Made by a program: the position numbers and the translations under genes
Shown: one piece after another, positions 1-9,194 of the stretch
Numbering within the stretch: the stretch's first letter is position 1
Layout: every line of letters starts with the position of its first letter
Notes under the pieces: generated by a model
Databases searched by the model: none
Told to the model about the DNA's origin: nothing
The model's input: only the letters and a program-made list of their open reading frames with translations
NCBI GenBank assembly: GCA_020697375.1
Contig: JAJFBJ010000004.1
Location: 34,128 to 98,127, forward strand
DNA: 64,000 bases
DNA from: Nitrospira sp.
GTDB lineage: Bacteria > Nitrospirota > Nitrospiria > Nitrospirales > Nitrospiraceae
Direction: 5' to 3'

Positions 1-393
1 GCCGGTGACGTGGTCGTCATCCGCTATGAAGGTCCGTCCGGCGGTCCCGGTATGCGGGAAATGCTGGGCGTGACGGCCGCCATCGTCGGCGCCGGACTCG
101 GCGATTCCGTCGCGCTGCTCACCGACGGACGATTCTCAGGTGCCACGCATGGATTGATGGCGGGACATGTGGCGCCGGAAGCGGTCAAGGGCGGTCCGAT
201 CGCGGCGGTGAAGAACGGCGACATCATTATCTTCGACATCGCCAAGCGCCGGTTGGACATTCGAATAACACAAAAAGAATTGACCTCACGCCTGAAGAAA
301 GTGACGTACCCATCTCCCCGTTATCTTTCTGGAGTGATGGGGAAATATGCCCGCCACGTCTCCTCCGCATCGGAAGGCGCGGTGACGAACTGA
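1..393 (+). CDS. ilvD: Dihydroxy-acid dehydratase, C-terminal part (5' truncated by window edge)
   Basis: Frame 1 is open from the first base, so this is the 3' end of a gene starting outside the window; about 130 residues remain. IlvD dehydrates 2,3-dihydroxy-acids to 2-keto acids in isoleucine, valine and pantothenate synthesis and carries an Fe-S cluster. The C-terminal hallmark block of the family is visible: GGPGMREML, then [12 protein letters not shown] and GHVAPEA, followed by the beta-strand-rich domain with NGDIIIFDI. The stop lies 2 bp before the next ATG, so the downstream secreted-protein gene is probably cotranscribed. Nothing appears degenerate. Family assignment is very secure. 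Confidence 0.95.
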   Translation, partial: AGDVVVIRYEGPSGGPGMREMLGVTAAIVGAGLGDSVALLTDGRFSGATHGLMAGHVAPEAVKGGPIAAVKNGDIIIFDIAKRRLDIRITQKELTSRLKKVTYPSPRYLSGVMGKYARHVSSASEGAVTN

Positions 394-395
394 AC

Positions 396-1304
396 ATGCC
401 GGCCCTGCTGCGATGGAGCCTCGCTGCGGCGACGCTCATCGTCGCGACATTCGGCGTCGACAAACCGAGGATGTTCGCCGCGGAAGGACCTGACGCCGTT
501 TGCGCGGGCTGGCAGGGCCGTCATCCGGAGTGGCTCTGGTGCGACGATTTCGAAATCGACCGGCTGCAGGCCTATTTCGAGTACGACCAACGACATGGCA
601 GGTTTGTCCGCGAAGCCGGCGCGGGTATCGACCGCTCGACCGGCATGCGGGCGGAGTATCTCCCCGGTGATCCACACGGAGGATTCCTTCACCTCGCATT
701 CGGCAAGACTCCGAGCGCCTATATGAGGCCGGTCGATGCCGGCACGGCCCGCTATCGCGACATCTATTGGCGCTTCAGTCTGCGACTCCAGCCAGGATGG
801 GCCGGCGGCGGCGCCGACAAACTGACCAGGGCGACCATTCTCTCCAGTGAGCGATTTGCCCAGGCTGCAATCGGCCACTTGTGGAGCGGGGGACTTCCTC
901 ATTCCGATCCTGAAAGGCTGTACCTCGATCCGGCCTCCGGAACCGATGAGTCCGGCCGATTGCGCACGACCACCTACAATGACTTTCCTCGTTTACGATG
1001 GATTGGAGCGGCCGGCGGCCAAACCCCGCTATTCAACGATGCCAACGCCGGAACATGGTTTTGCATCGAAGTCCATATGAAACTGAACTCTCCCGACGCT
1101 GCGGACGGACTCTTCGAGTATTGGATTGATGACCGATTGGAGGCTCAACGAAGGGGGTTGAATTGGATCGGTACTTACAGTGATTATGGCATTAACGCCA
1201 TTTACCTCGAACAATACTGGACTTCGGTTCCGTTCACCAGGAATCAACAGCGCTACATGGACAACTTCATCGTGTCCACCGACCGCATCGGGTGCAGGCT
1301 CTGA
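396..1304 (+). CDS. Secreted concanavalin-A/polysaccharide-lyase-like protein of unknown function
   Basis: A 302-residue protein with an N-terminal hydrophobic segment (about residues 4-28, ending near MFAAEG) that looks like a Sec signal peptide. The mature part starts around the WLWCDDFE motif and is rich in aromatic beta-strand segments such as IYWRFSLRLQPGW, GTWFCIEVHMKLN and GLFEYWIDD. These resemble the jelly-roll fold of heparin-lyase/alginate-lyase-like proteins, in which the protein binds or cleaves an extracellular glycan. I see no catalytic residue set that would name a family, so enzyme activity is unproven. It starts 2 bp after ilvD, which looks like proximity rather than shared function. 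Confidence 0.8.
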   Translation: MPALLRWSLAAATLIVATFGVDKPRMFAAEGPDAVCAGWQGRHPEWLWCDDFEIDRLQAYFEYDQRHGRFVREAGAGIDRSTGMRAEYLPGDPHGGFLHLAFGKTPSAYMRPVDAGTARYRDIYWRFSLRLQPGWAGGGADKLTRATILSSERFAQAAIGHLWSGGLPHSDPERLYLDPASGTDESGRLRTTTYNDFPRLRWIGAAGGQTPLFNDANAGTWFCIEVHMKLNSPDAADGLFEYWIDDRLEAQRRGLNWIGTYSDYGINAIYLEQYWTSVPFTRNQQRYMDNFIVSTDRIGCRL

Positions 1305-1397
1305 AGGGCGCCATGGCCTGCCCAAACGACGGCTTGTCGAAGCGTCCCGTTCCTTTGGCTTAAGGCTTCCTATGCAGCCAGTGGGCTGCCGATCCAT

Positions 1398-3533
1398 ATG
1401 TCAACGCGTCGCACAGATCAAGGCTGTCAGACTTCGCCCATAGTTCCTGCCGCTACGCAACGTCCGGCCACGAGTGACCTTTCCAGACCGGAATGGTTCT
1501 TGAATCGTGAGTTGAGTCTCATTGAGTTCAACCGCCGCGTACTCGACCTTGCGAAGGATCAAACAGTTCCCCTGCTGGAACGATTGAAGTACCTCTGCAT
1601 CGTCAGCTCGAATCTCGACGAATTTTTCGAGGTGCGCGTCGCCGGGCTTAAAGAACAGGTCACTCACGGAGTCGAACAACGGGGCCCCGACGGCTTGACG
1701 CCCTCGGAACTCTTGACACGTATCGCGCCGCTCACGCACCAATTGGTTCAGGAGCAATACGCCATCCTGAATCAATCTCTCATTCCTCAACTAGCCGATC
1801 AGCGCATCCGGTTTCTAAGGCGGACGGACTGGACGCCCTCGCACATTCGGTGGATGCGCCGATTCTTTTCCCGCGAGTTGCTTCCTCTCTTGAGTCCCGT
1901 CGGATTGGATCCCGCGCATCCCTTTCCGAAACTGCTCAACAAAAGTCTCAATTTTCTCGTCACCCTCGAAGGAACCGATGCATTCGGCCGGCCGAATGGA
2001 ACCGCAATCGTGCAAGTTCCCCGTTCGCTCCCGCGGGTGATTCGGCTACCGGTTCGAAGCAGCACCTGGCCGCACGATTTTGCGTTCCTGTCGTCGGTCA
2101 TCCATGCCTTCGTGTACCGGCTCTTTCCCGGCATGCATGTCACGGGCTGCTACCAGTTCCGTGTCACGCGAAACAGCAATCTCTTCGTGGACGAGGAAGA
2201 CGTCGATGATCTCCGGCGGGCCCTCGAGGGCCAATTGCCGGACCGGCGATTCGGCGATGAGGTGCGCCTGGAGGTGGCGGACAACTGCCCACCCGACCTG
2301 GTGTATTTTCTTCGAGAACAGTTTCATCTCCAAGCCCACGATGTCTATCAATGCCATGGACCGGTCAATTTGCATCGGCTGATGGCGGTTCCCGACCTCA
2401 TCGAACGCCCCGATCTCAAGTTCCAACCGTTCACTTCCGGCATTCCTTCCACTCCGGTGCCGAGCGAAGACTGGTTCGAGGCGATTCGGCAGGGCGATAT
2501 TCTCTTGCACCATCCGTATCAGTCTTTTGCACCGGTCACGGAATTCCTGCGCCAGGCGGCGACGGACCCCCACGTTCTCACCATCAAGCAGACGCTGTAT
2601 CGCACCGGCGCGGATTCAGCGATCGTGCAGTCCCTGGTAGATGCTGCGCGAGGGGGGAAAGAAGTCTCCGTCGTGATCGAATTACGAGCCCGGTTCGACG
2701 AGGAAGCGAATATCGAATTGGCCCATGATTTGGAGGAGGCCGGCGCGCATGTGGTCTATGGCGTGGTGGGACACAAGACCCACGCTAAAATGAGCCTCGT
2801 TCTGCGCCGGGAAGGCCGTCTCTTGCGGAGCTACACCCACCTCGGCACGGGCAACTATCACGCCCGCAATGCCCGCCTCTATACCGATTTCGGATTGCTC
2901 ACCTGCGATGCCGCGATCGGTCGTGATGTCCGGACGGTGTTTCAACAGCTCACCTCACTGGGGCGACCAGGGCGGCTCAAGCATCTGCTCCAGTCGCCGT
3001 TCACCCTGCACGCCACGCTGCTGAAATGGATCGGACGCGAAACCGACCGCGCCAAGCAGGGCCGTCCGGCTCACATCATCGCGAAGATGAATGCGTTGCT
3101 GGAACCGCAGATTATCCGGGCTCTCTACAAGGCCTCCCAGGCCGGCGTGAAGATTGATTTGATCGTGCGCGGCCCCTGCGCCCTGAGGCCCGGCATTGTG
3201 GGGCTCTCCGAACATATTCACGTGCGTTCGATCATCGGTCGGTTCCTCGAGCACAGCAGAATTTTCCATTTTCTAAATGATGGTGACGACAGGGTGTTTC
3301 TTTCGAGCGCCGATTGGATGGATCGCAATTTTTTCCGGCGCGTCGAGGTTGCCTTTCCCGTGCTGGATAAAACATTGAAGCAGCGTGTCATCGAAGAGGG
3401 CCTCCGCCCCTACCTTGAAGACAATACGCATGCCTGGATTCTCCATCGAGACGGCACGTACAGGCGTCAGACCCCCGGCCGGAGGACGGCTCGTTCGGCT
3501 CAGCAATGGCTGATGAACAAACTCGCCACCTAA
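1398..3533 (+). CDS. ppk1: Polyphosphate kinase 1
   Basis: A 711-residue protein, the usual length for Ppk1, which reversibly transfers the gamma phosphate of ATP to inorganic polyphosphate. The N-terminal domain carries FLNRELSLIEFNRRVL near residue 34. The two phospholipase-D-like catalytic domains follow, with the HKTHAK motif (His462 is the expected autophosphorylated histidine) and HLGTGNYHARNARLYTDFG. The second conserved histidine block is RFLEHSRIFHF, and SSADWMDRNFFRRVEV follows. The ATG at 1398 lacks a strong Shine-Dalgarno sequence; the first 30 residues are low in conservation, so a later start cannot be excluded. No phosphate-regulation genes (phoU, ppx) adjoin it here. Confidence 0.96.
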   Translation: MSTRRTDQGCQTSPIVPAATQRPATSDLSRPEWFLNRELSLIEFNRRVLDLAKDQTVPLLERLKYLCIVSSNLDEFFEVRVAGLKEQVTHGVEQRGPDGLTPSELLTRIAPLTHQLVQEQYAILNQSLIPQLADQRIRFLRRTDWTPSHIRWMRRFFSRELLPLLSPVGLDPAHPFPKLLNKSLNFLVTLEGTDAFGRPNGTAIVQVPRSLPRVIRLPVRSSTWPHDFAFLSSVIHAFVYRLFPGMHVTGCYQFRVTRNSNLFVDEEDVDDLRRALEGQLPDRRFGDEVRLEVADNCPPDLVYFLREQFHLQAHDVYQCHGPVNLHRLMAVPDLIERPDLKFQPFTSGIPSTPVPSEDWFEAIRQGDILLHHPYQSFAPVTEFLRQAATDPHVLTIKQTLYRTGADSAIVQSLVDAARGGKEVSVVIELRARFDEEANIELAHDLEEAGAHVVYGVVGHKTHAKMSLVLRREGRLLRSYTHLGTGNYHARNARLYTDFGLLTCDAAIGRDVRTVFQQLTSLGRPGRLKHLLQSPFTLHATLLKWIGRETDRAKQGRPAHIIAKMNALLEPQIIRALYKASQAGVKIDLIVRGPCALRPGIVGLSEHIHVRSIIGRFLEHSRIFHFLNDGDDRVFLSSADWMDRNFFRRVEVAFPVLDKTLKQRVIEEGLRPYLEDNTHAWILHRDGTYRRQTPGRRTARSAQQWLMNKLAT

Positions 3534-3930
3534 TCGTCTCGCCCCAGGATCAGGCACGCAGCCTCAGGAGTCACTCGCCTTCCCTACCCATGATCCTGAC
3601 AGTCATCTTCTAACCTGTCGCAGACTCGGCGCGGATGTGTAAGACAACTCTCGCGAAGGCCTAGCCCGGCACATTCCAATGGCAGCCCGCTGATCTGCTC
3701 TACGGAAGGAACCGCTTCTTATAGGAAAAGGGCAGCGATTGGATTGCAGTCAGAGGAATGGCGATGTTCGCTTACTTGTCGGCCGCTCGACGCCGGTCTA
3801 TCAACGGCCTCAAGCTTGGCTCGAGGTCATGGTCTGCTACGGTAAGAAACCGCTATTCCGCGCCGGCACCCAGATCGGCATTTTGTTCGAACGACGGTGA
3901 CAGATCAGAATCTTCTAGATCCTCACCAGA
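3534..3930. other. Intergenic stretch, no supported gene
   Basis: About 400 bp after ppk1. A plus-strand ORF of 81 codons starting at 3758 has no family resemblance and overlaps the antisense of the broken small ORF, so I do not call it. On the minus strand the frame of the broken small gene (3931-4138) stays open beyond its TAA for about 25 acidic codons to a TAG at 3853-3855, which may be former coding sequence. No tRNA, clear terminator or repeat was seen. Confidence 0.5.
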
Positions 3931-4138
3931 TTACAGAGGATCTTCCGTATTTGGCTCCCACTTGTCGTTCCTGAGTGTAATGCCGATCACGGCGCTGTGT
4001 TGATCGACTGGCCTGGTAATGTAACCCGTGAGGCGAACTCCTCGGCGAGCAGCTGAAACGGCTTTTTCAAAGTTTTGGGGCGCAGGCCTCGGCGGCTATG
4101 GCGGCCACAGCAACCATCACAATCACCTGTCTATGCAT
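3931..4138 (-). pseudogene. Small secreted-protein ORF split by a +1 shift at CTT-TGA
   Basis: Reading the minus strand, AGAGGAA lies 5 nt before an ATG at 4138. The first frame gives a 23-residue signal-peptide-like segment (hydrophobic VAVAAIAAEAC, a possible lipobox Cys) and ends at TGA (4067-4069). Reading +1 after the preceding CTT codon (4070-4072) continues with GAA for 45 more residues, including TGYITRP and GITLRNDKWEPN, to TAA at 3931. The second frame has an upstream TAG and no start codon, so it can be translated only through a frameshift. Either the gene is broken by one base, or it uses a release-factor-2-style CTT-TGA +1 shift. No family recognised. Confidence 0.5.
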
Positions 4139-4325
4139 GAAGATTCCTCTGGGAGAGAGTCCCATGTTGTTTCAGGGAAAAACGGAGGGCAGAAGTCCGC
4201 CACCGCAAGACCGGATTTTAAGCCAATCTAATCGTTCCGATATCGCTGGATAATTGCCGGGCTGAATGGATCGCCGAGGGCTGTGACACGTGTAATAGGA
4301 AGGACGTGGGTGGGTAGGCGCGCAG

Positions 4326-5573
4326 TTACGGCGAGCGAGGGAAATCCGAAGCAGTCTTTCCCCGGTTCTGATTCTCCAGCGAGAGACGTTTCAACACCCC
4401 CTTGGCCCGTTCTTCCAAGCGTTCAGCCTCGCCTGAGCGCTGCCTTCTCCTCAACAATGAAGCATAGTTCTTCAAGGTCTTGGCATAGGCTTCACGGTCA
4501 TATCCGGAAGATCGCTCGTAGATCCCCAACGCCTGTTTGTAGAGGTCTTCGGACTGCTCAAGCCGGTTTTGAGACTGGTAGAGACCTGCCAAATTCTTGA
4601 GCTCACCGGCCACCTGAGGATTCTCCGCTCCCTGTCGCTTCTCCCGAATGGCAATGGCCTGTTGGAAGAGGGGCTCGGCTTGCGTGTAGAGTCCCTGCAA
4701 TTCGTAGAGCTGCCCCAAACGACTCATCGCATCCGCAGTATCCACATGGTCGTTTCCGATGGACTTCTTAAAAATGCTCACCGCTCGTTGATACAGGACC
4801 TCGGCCTGTGGATATTGACTCTCGGCCCTATAGGTATCGCCCAGGTTTTCAAGATTCCTCGCCACGATCGGATGATGGGGACCAAAGACTTTTTCATGTA
4901 TTGCCAACGCGCGCTGATAGAGCGGCATTGCACGGGCATGTTGTCCTTGCGCCTGATACATTTTTGCCAGATTATCCCGGGTAATCGCCGTGAGGCTGTG
5001 TTCCGGCCCAAGCTGTTTTTCGAAAATCACGAGGGCTCGCTGCAAGACCGGCTCAGCATCGGCAAACCGCCGTTGATCCTGATACACGACGGCTATATTG
5101 TTCAGGCTTTCGGCCGTCTTGCTATCGTCTGGTCCATAGGCTTTCTCGCGGATTTCCCTGGCTCGTTGATGGAGCGCTTCAGATTGCGCATAGAGCCCTT
5201 GCAGCCGATAGAGTTCCCCTAAATCAGTCAGGCTTGCGGCAGACTCGGCATGATCCGATCCGTAAACACGTTCGCGGATCGCCAGCGCTTCCTGAAAGAG
5301 CGACTCAGCTCGCGGGTACCGGCCTAACTCCCGGTTGACCTGACCCAACTGGCTGAGAGTTTCAGCCAGCCGCTTGCCCTGCGGATCCAGGACTTCCGCT
5401 TCCTTGCGAGCCGCCACGAAGGATTCCTCGGCATGCGTGTAATCGCCGGAATGTAGGGCGTTATTACCCTCATGCATCGCGGAACGCCAGCGCTGATCCT
5501 CCGCACAACCGGCCAGCGCACTCAACAACGCCATACCGATGGCGCACATATGCCTGTTCGACCCATGATTCAT
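4326..5573 (-). CDS. Tetratricopeptide-repeat lipoprotein (kinesin-light-chain-type TPRs)
   Basis: A 415-residue protein when started at the ATG at 5573; a TTG three codons upstream is the alternative, and GAGAG at 9-nt spacing favours the ATG. The signal peptide ends in the lipobox LAGC, so it should be a lipid-anchored protein. From about residue 40 onward it consists of roughly eight 42-residue TPRs of the kinesin-light-chain kind, with recurring phrases such as YPRAESLFQEALAIRE and YAQSEALHQRAREIREKA. These proteins act as protein-protein interaction scaffolds; the partner is unknown. It lies at the 3' end of the polysaccharide cluster but is separated by about 250 bp, so it may be a separate unit. 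Confidence 0.9.
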   Translation of the reverse strand: MNHGSNRHMCAIGMALLSALAGCAEDQRWRSAMHEGNNALHSGDYTHAEESFVAARKEAEVLDPQGKRLAETLSQLGQVNRELGRYPRAESLFQEALAIRERVYGSDHAESAASLTDLGELYRLQGLYAQSEALHQRAREIREKAYGPDDSKTAESLNNIAVVYQDQRRFADAEPVLQRALVIFEKQLGPEHSLTAITRDNLAKMYQAQGQHARAMPLYQRALAIHEKVFGPHHPIVARNLENLGDTYRAESQYPQAEVLYQRAVSIFKKSIGNDHVDTADAMSRLGQLYELQGLYTQAEPLFQQAIAIREKRQGAENPQVAGELKNLAGLYQSQNRLEQSEDLYKQALGIYERSSGYDREAYAKTLKNYASLLRRRQRSGEAERLEERAKGVLKRLSLENQNRGKTASDFPRSP

Positions 5574-5822
5574 AATGATCAACTCTCGGAACAGATGAGA
5601 ATAGGTTCGCGGTTTGCGTTGGCCCCGGCAGACACGTCAGGTACAGACTTACGCCCCTGTTGCGTCTCAAATCAACCCTCTCTTAGACTTTTTTCTTCAT
5701 GGTCACTCCCTCATCATTTCAATGCCCGTATCTATGTCGTCACAATGTGGAACAGCCGAGCGCCTTGTCACTTCAAATGTTAATAGATATTGCCGACACA
5801 GGCTCACGTAGGAAGGCACGAA

Positions 5823-7844
5823 TCATTCTTCTGCAGAATGGCCGACGTGGGGAGCAAGTGTGGCGATACCCGACGTATCATAGGGCAACACGCTGAACAC
5901 TTTCGCCACGTCGACGGCCGGCTTGCCTGGCCGCAAAACCTTTTGCCCTAACGTTGCCAGCAGGGAGAGCGGCACGAGCGCCATCCTGGGAAGCCAGATT
6001 ACGGTGAGGTCTGGATTGGACCGGCGAAGGCGATCCAAAAGTTCCCGTTTGGTCGGTGAAACCGGATCGAGAAGATTCAAGGGACTCGCCACTCTGTCCC
6101 AGGAGTCCACCATCCAAGCCATGAATCGACCGGAGAACCCGACATCCACGACTCCCAGACGGTCGCTGGAGGAGCCCACGGCCACGAAGATGTTACCTAA
6201 GCGTTTGCCAAGGCGCCCAGGCGGGTCAAAGTCGCGATAGTCCACCAACGCCCCCGGACGAACGACTTTCACGGAGAGGCCGAGCTCCCTGCCCAACTGC
6301 ACCGCGAGCCGCTCCGACTCGAGCTTCCCCCACACATAGGGCCCCGATCCCTTGCTATCCGGCTCCAACGGATGGTCATCGCCGATCGGCTCACCGTTCC
6401 CCTGAGCCAACACGGCGAGACTGCTCACATGGACGAACTGCGCAATGCCGGCAGAGGCCGCTCCACGGATCATGTGCTCCGTCGCGTCCAGTGAATTACG
6501 CTGATGCTCGGGCCATCCGCCGGCGGTTTCTGCAGCCGCGTGAATGACCGTATCCACGCCTTTAAAAAGATCTGCGGCAATACCGGTTGCCACATCGGCT
6601 ACCACGTATTCAGCGCCGGCAATACGCTCCCAGGGGGAGGGCTCACGACGCGCCACCACTCGGACAGGCCGGCCACGCGAGAGCAGCGCGCGCACGATTT
6701 CCTTTCCCAAAAATCCTGTTCCACCGGTCACCAGCACTCCCCGGCAATCCACTTGTCCCGGCGCAGCGGCCGCCAACGCTTTGGCTTCTGCTGCCTTAAG
6801 GGCTTGCGCCACCCGATCGCAGATACGGACGGTCTCCAGCACACTTTCCGGGGACAGAGGCGAAGGGGTTCCGTTTCGTGCAGACGCGTAAAAGGCCGAA
6901 AAGAGTTCCGCCAAACCGGGATAACTCTGCTGGCTCCTGAGGAAGCGGCTTGCCATGGCCGAGGTCGTACCAATCAGCAGCTGCCAGGCCTGTCGATAGG
7001 GCGCGAATAGTTTATCGATACCCGACGAACCGGGACCCACGGAGCGCTGCGTGGTACTCCGGACATAATCGGCAAACAATGACCCATTCCGCCCGACCAC
7101 ACGCAGATAACTTTCGACGGGACGGCCCTCCAATGTCACGACCAAGCTACCGGTCACTCCGCCTCGCCGCACTAAGGCATGTACCGTTCCCGCCTGGCTC
7201 ACCTCCAGCGACAGCAGCTCGCTACGACCCTCAGCGGCCTGCTCCAAAACCTGAAGCAACAGATAGACCGGATGCGGCAGGATATCGACCAGCTGATGGT
7301 CCGCGCGCAGGATCTTGCGACCTCCCGGCGCATGACGGACGGTCCGGAAGGAAAAATAACTTTCGACATGTACGATCCGGCCGATCGAGGGCAGATAGCG
7401 AGTCAACACCCGAGTGGGCGGCTCGTATAGCAGCTGGTGGCCGGCACAGACCCGAAGTCCCTTCGCACCGGCCTCCGTCAGGATGTGCTGTGCATCCTCC
7501 ACAGATTCGGTAAAGGGCTTCTCGACATAAATGTGGCACCCCTTCTTCAGGGCCATACGAGCCAGCAGAGCATGGGAGGCCGGAGGTGTGATGATATGCA
7601 CCACATTGAGATGCTCGGATGCGAAAAGCTCTTCCGGTGTTTTAAAACATGCGATCCCAGGCACGAGGTCGCGCATGGCCGCCTGTGCGGCGTCTGACGG
7701 GTCCGCCACCGCGACCAGTTGGACGCCGGAGCAGCGCAAGATTGCTCTGGCATGGTGCTGCGCATGGCGGCCCGCGCCAATGAGCGCGATCCGTAGCGGG
7801 TGCGTATCCAGAGTTGTAGTGTGATGGTTTGTCACAGGCGGCAT
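5823..7844 (-). CDS. Fused Gfo/Idh/MocA oxidoreductase and NAD-dependent epimerase/dehydratase
   Basis: A 673-residue two-enzyme fusion. Residues 18-350 form a Gfo/Idh/MocA sugar oxidoreductase: nucleotide-binding LIGAGRHAQ (21-29) and the family hallmark EKP at 108-110. Residues 368-665 form an extended short-chain dehydrogenase/epimerase with GGTGFLG (374-380), HVSSLAV (472-478) and the catalytic pair Tyr503/Lys507 in YVWGK. Separate proteins of these families make modified nucleotide sugars by oxidation and epimerisation or reduction; here both steps would be channelled in one chain. It lies downstream of a DegT aminotransferase, consistent with making an amino-sugar precursor for the polysaccharide. 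The exact substrate cannot be read from sequence. The start is the ATG at 7844, with only a weak ribosome-binding site. Confidence 0.9.
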   Translation of the reverse strand: MPPVTNHHTTTLDTHPLRIALIGAGRHAQHHARAILRCSGVQLVAVADPSDAAQAAMRDLVPGIACFKTPEELFASEHLNVVHIITPPASHALLARMALKKGCHIYVEKPFTESVEDAQHILTEAGAKGLRVCAGHQLLYEPPTRVLTRYLPSIGRIVHVESYFSFRTVRHAPGGRKILRADHQLVDILPHPVYLLLQVLEQAAEGRSELLSLEVSQAGTVHALVRRGGVTGSLVVTLEGRPVESYLRVVGRNGSLFADYVRSTTQRSVGPGSSGIDKLFAPYRQAWQLLIGTTSAMASRFLRSQQSYPGLAELFSAFYASARNGTPSPLSPESVLETVRICDRVAQALKAAEAKALAAAAPGQVDCRGVLVTGGTGFLGKEIVRALLSRGRPVRVVARREPSPWERIAGAEYVVADVATGIAADLFKGVDTVIHAAAETAGGWPEHQRNSLDATEHMIRGAASAGIAQFVHVSSLAVLAQGNGEPIGDDHPLEPDSKGSGPYVWGKLESERLAVQLGRELGLSVKVVRPGALVDYRDFDPPGRLGKRLGNIFVAVGSSSDRLGVVDVGFSGRFMAWMVDSWDRVASPLNLLDPVSPTKRELLDRLRRSNPDLTVIWLPRMALVPLSLLATLGQKVLRPGKPAVDVAKVFSVLPYDTSGIATLAPHVGHSAEE

Positions 7845-8065
7845 CTGCTTGTGGTCCTACTCTATTCTATTCTTACGATTATTTGAGATCTTTCTGACTC
7901 GAAGAGCATGTGGATGCTCACATCCCATGCTGAATGTGTGATTTTGCGCTGGACATTCCCGCTGAATGATAGAGAGCAGCCGCAGTGGCCCACCCAGCCG
8001 GCGCTGAATTACCATTTGGAAGAGGCTATGCCACAGTGTACGTCCGAAGGAAAAACGCACCTACA

Positions 8066-9184
8066 CTAGTTCTTACGATAGAATCCGGCGATCGTCTCGA
8101 CCACATACTCCAGCTGCTCATCCGTCAACTCAGCATAAATCGGAATCGAGAGCACTTCCTCAGCTGCACGTTCCGATTGCAAAAATGCACCCTTCTGATA
8201 GCCCAAACTTCGGTAACAATCCTGCAGATGCATGGGCCGCGGGTAATACACTTCTGTCCCCACCCCCTGGTCCTTCAGGTAACTTCGCAATTCATCTCGT
8301 TTCTGAACACGGATAGTGAATTGATTATAGACGTGAAAATTGCCGGCATCCACGAACGGCAAGGTGACTCGGTCCAGTAACTTCGCCTCCGTGAATAACC
8401 GTTCATAACGCGCAGCGTTCCTCCGACGGCCTTCCGCCCACTGATCCAACCGCTTCAACTTCACCAATAAAACAGCCGCCTGTAGCGCATCGAGGCGGCT
8501 GTTGATGCCGATGGCTTCGTGGACATAGCGCACTCGGCTGCCATGCACTCTCAACATGGCGATGGATTGGGCCAACGCTTCGTCGTTCGCCGTCACCATG
8601 CCCGCATCACCGAAGCCCCCCAGGTTTTTCGAAGGAAAGAAGCTGAAGCAGGCCAGATCCCCCAACACGCCGGCTCGCCGTCCGTTCAGTCCGGCTCCGA
8701 TAGCCTGACAGGCATCTTCGATCACGCCGATCTTATGTCGTCGCGCAATTTCATTAATGGTCCCCATGTCTGCGCATTGACCGAATAGGTGCACAGGGAT
8801 GATCGCCTTGGTCCGCTGCGTAAGGGCACGCTCGAGCAGGCTCGGGTCCATGTTAAAACTATCCGGCCGGATATCGATGAACACCGGCTGAGCTCCCAGC
8901 CTGGATATGGCTCCGGCTGTCGCGAAAAATGTAAAGGGCACGGTGACGACTTCGTCTCCCGCCTTTACTCCCATCGCCATGAGGGCCAATAGTAGCGCAT
9001 CGCTGCCGGACGCCACGCCGACCGCATGGGCGCTGCCGACATAGGTTGCGATCGCCTGTTCCAACGCCTGCACGCGCGGACCAAGAATAAAACCTTGCTC
9101 GTCGCAGGTGGCTTCGATCGCAGCCATAATTTCATTGCGCATCGTTAGATATTGGACTTTCAGATCAAGCAGCGGAATGTCCAT
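8066..9184 (-). CDS. DegT/DnrJ/EryC1/StrS-family sugar aminotransferase
   Basis: A 372-residue PLP enzyme of the nucleotide-sugar aminotransferase family, which converts a keto-sugar nucleotide to an amino sugar using glutamate or glutamine. The Schiff-base lysine is Lys186 in SFFPSKNLGG; Asp157 and Gln160 in VIEDACQ are the PLP-contacting residues. The N-terminal DLKVQY and GVASGSDALLLAL blocks are typical of WbpE/WlbC-like members. The ATG at 9184 is preceded by GGGAG. It sits between a glycosyltransferase (11 bp upstream) and the fused oxidoreductase-epimerase, so the likely role is supplying an amino sugar for the polysaccharide made by this cluster. Confidence 0.93.
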   Translation of the reverse strand: MDIPLLDLKVQYLTMRNEIMAAIEATCDEQGFILGPRVQALEQAIATYVGSAHAVGVASGSDALLLALMAMGVKAGDEVVTVPFTFFATAGAISRLGAQPVFIDIRPDSFNMDPSLLERALTQRTKAIIPVHLFGQCADMGTINEIARRHKIGVIEDACQAIGAGLNGRRAGVLGDLACFSFFPSKNLGGFGDAGMVTANDEALAQSIAMLRVHGSRVRYVHEAIGINSRLDALQAAVLLVKLKRLDQWAEGRRRNAARYERLFTEAKLLDRVTLPFVDAGNFHVYNQFTIRVQKRDELRSYLKDQGVGTEVYYPRPMHLQDCYRSLGYQKGAFLQSERAAEEVLSIPIYAELTDEQLEYVVETIAGFYRKN

Positions 9185-9194
9185 CGTCTCCCGT

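Noticed and set aside
4569..5222. A 217-codon plus-strand ORF opposite the TPR lipoprotein gene
   Set aside because: It is an antisense shadow of a repetitive coding region; no ribosome-binding site or family resemblance, and the minus-strand TPR gene is unmistakable.
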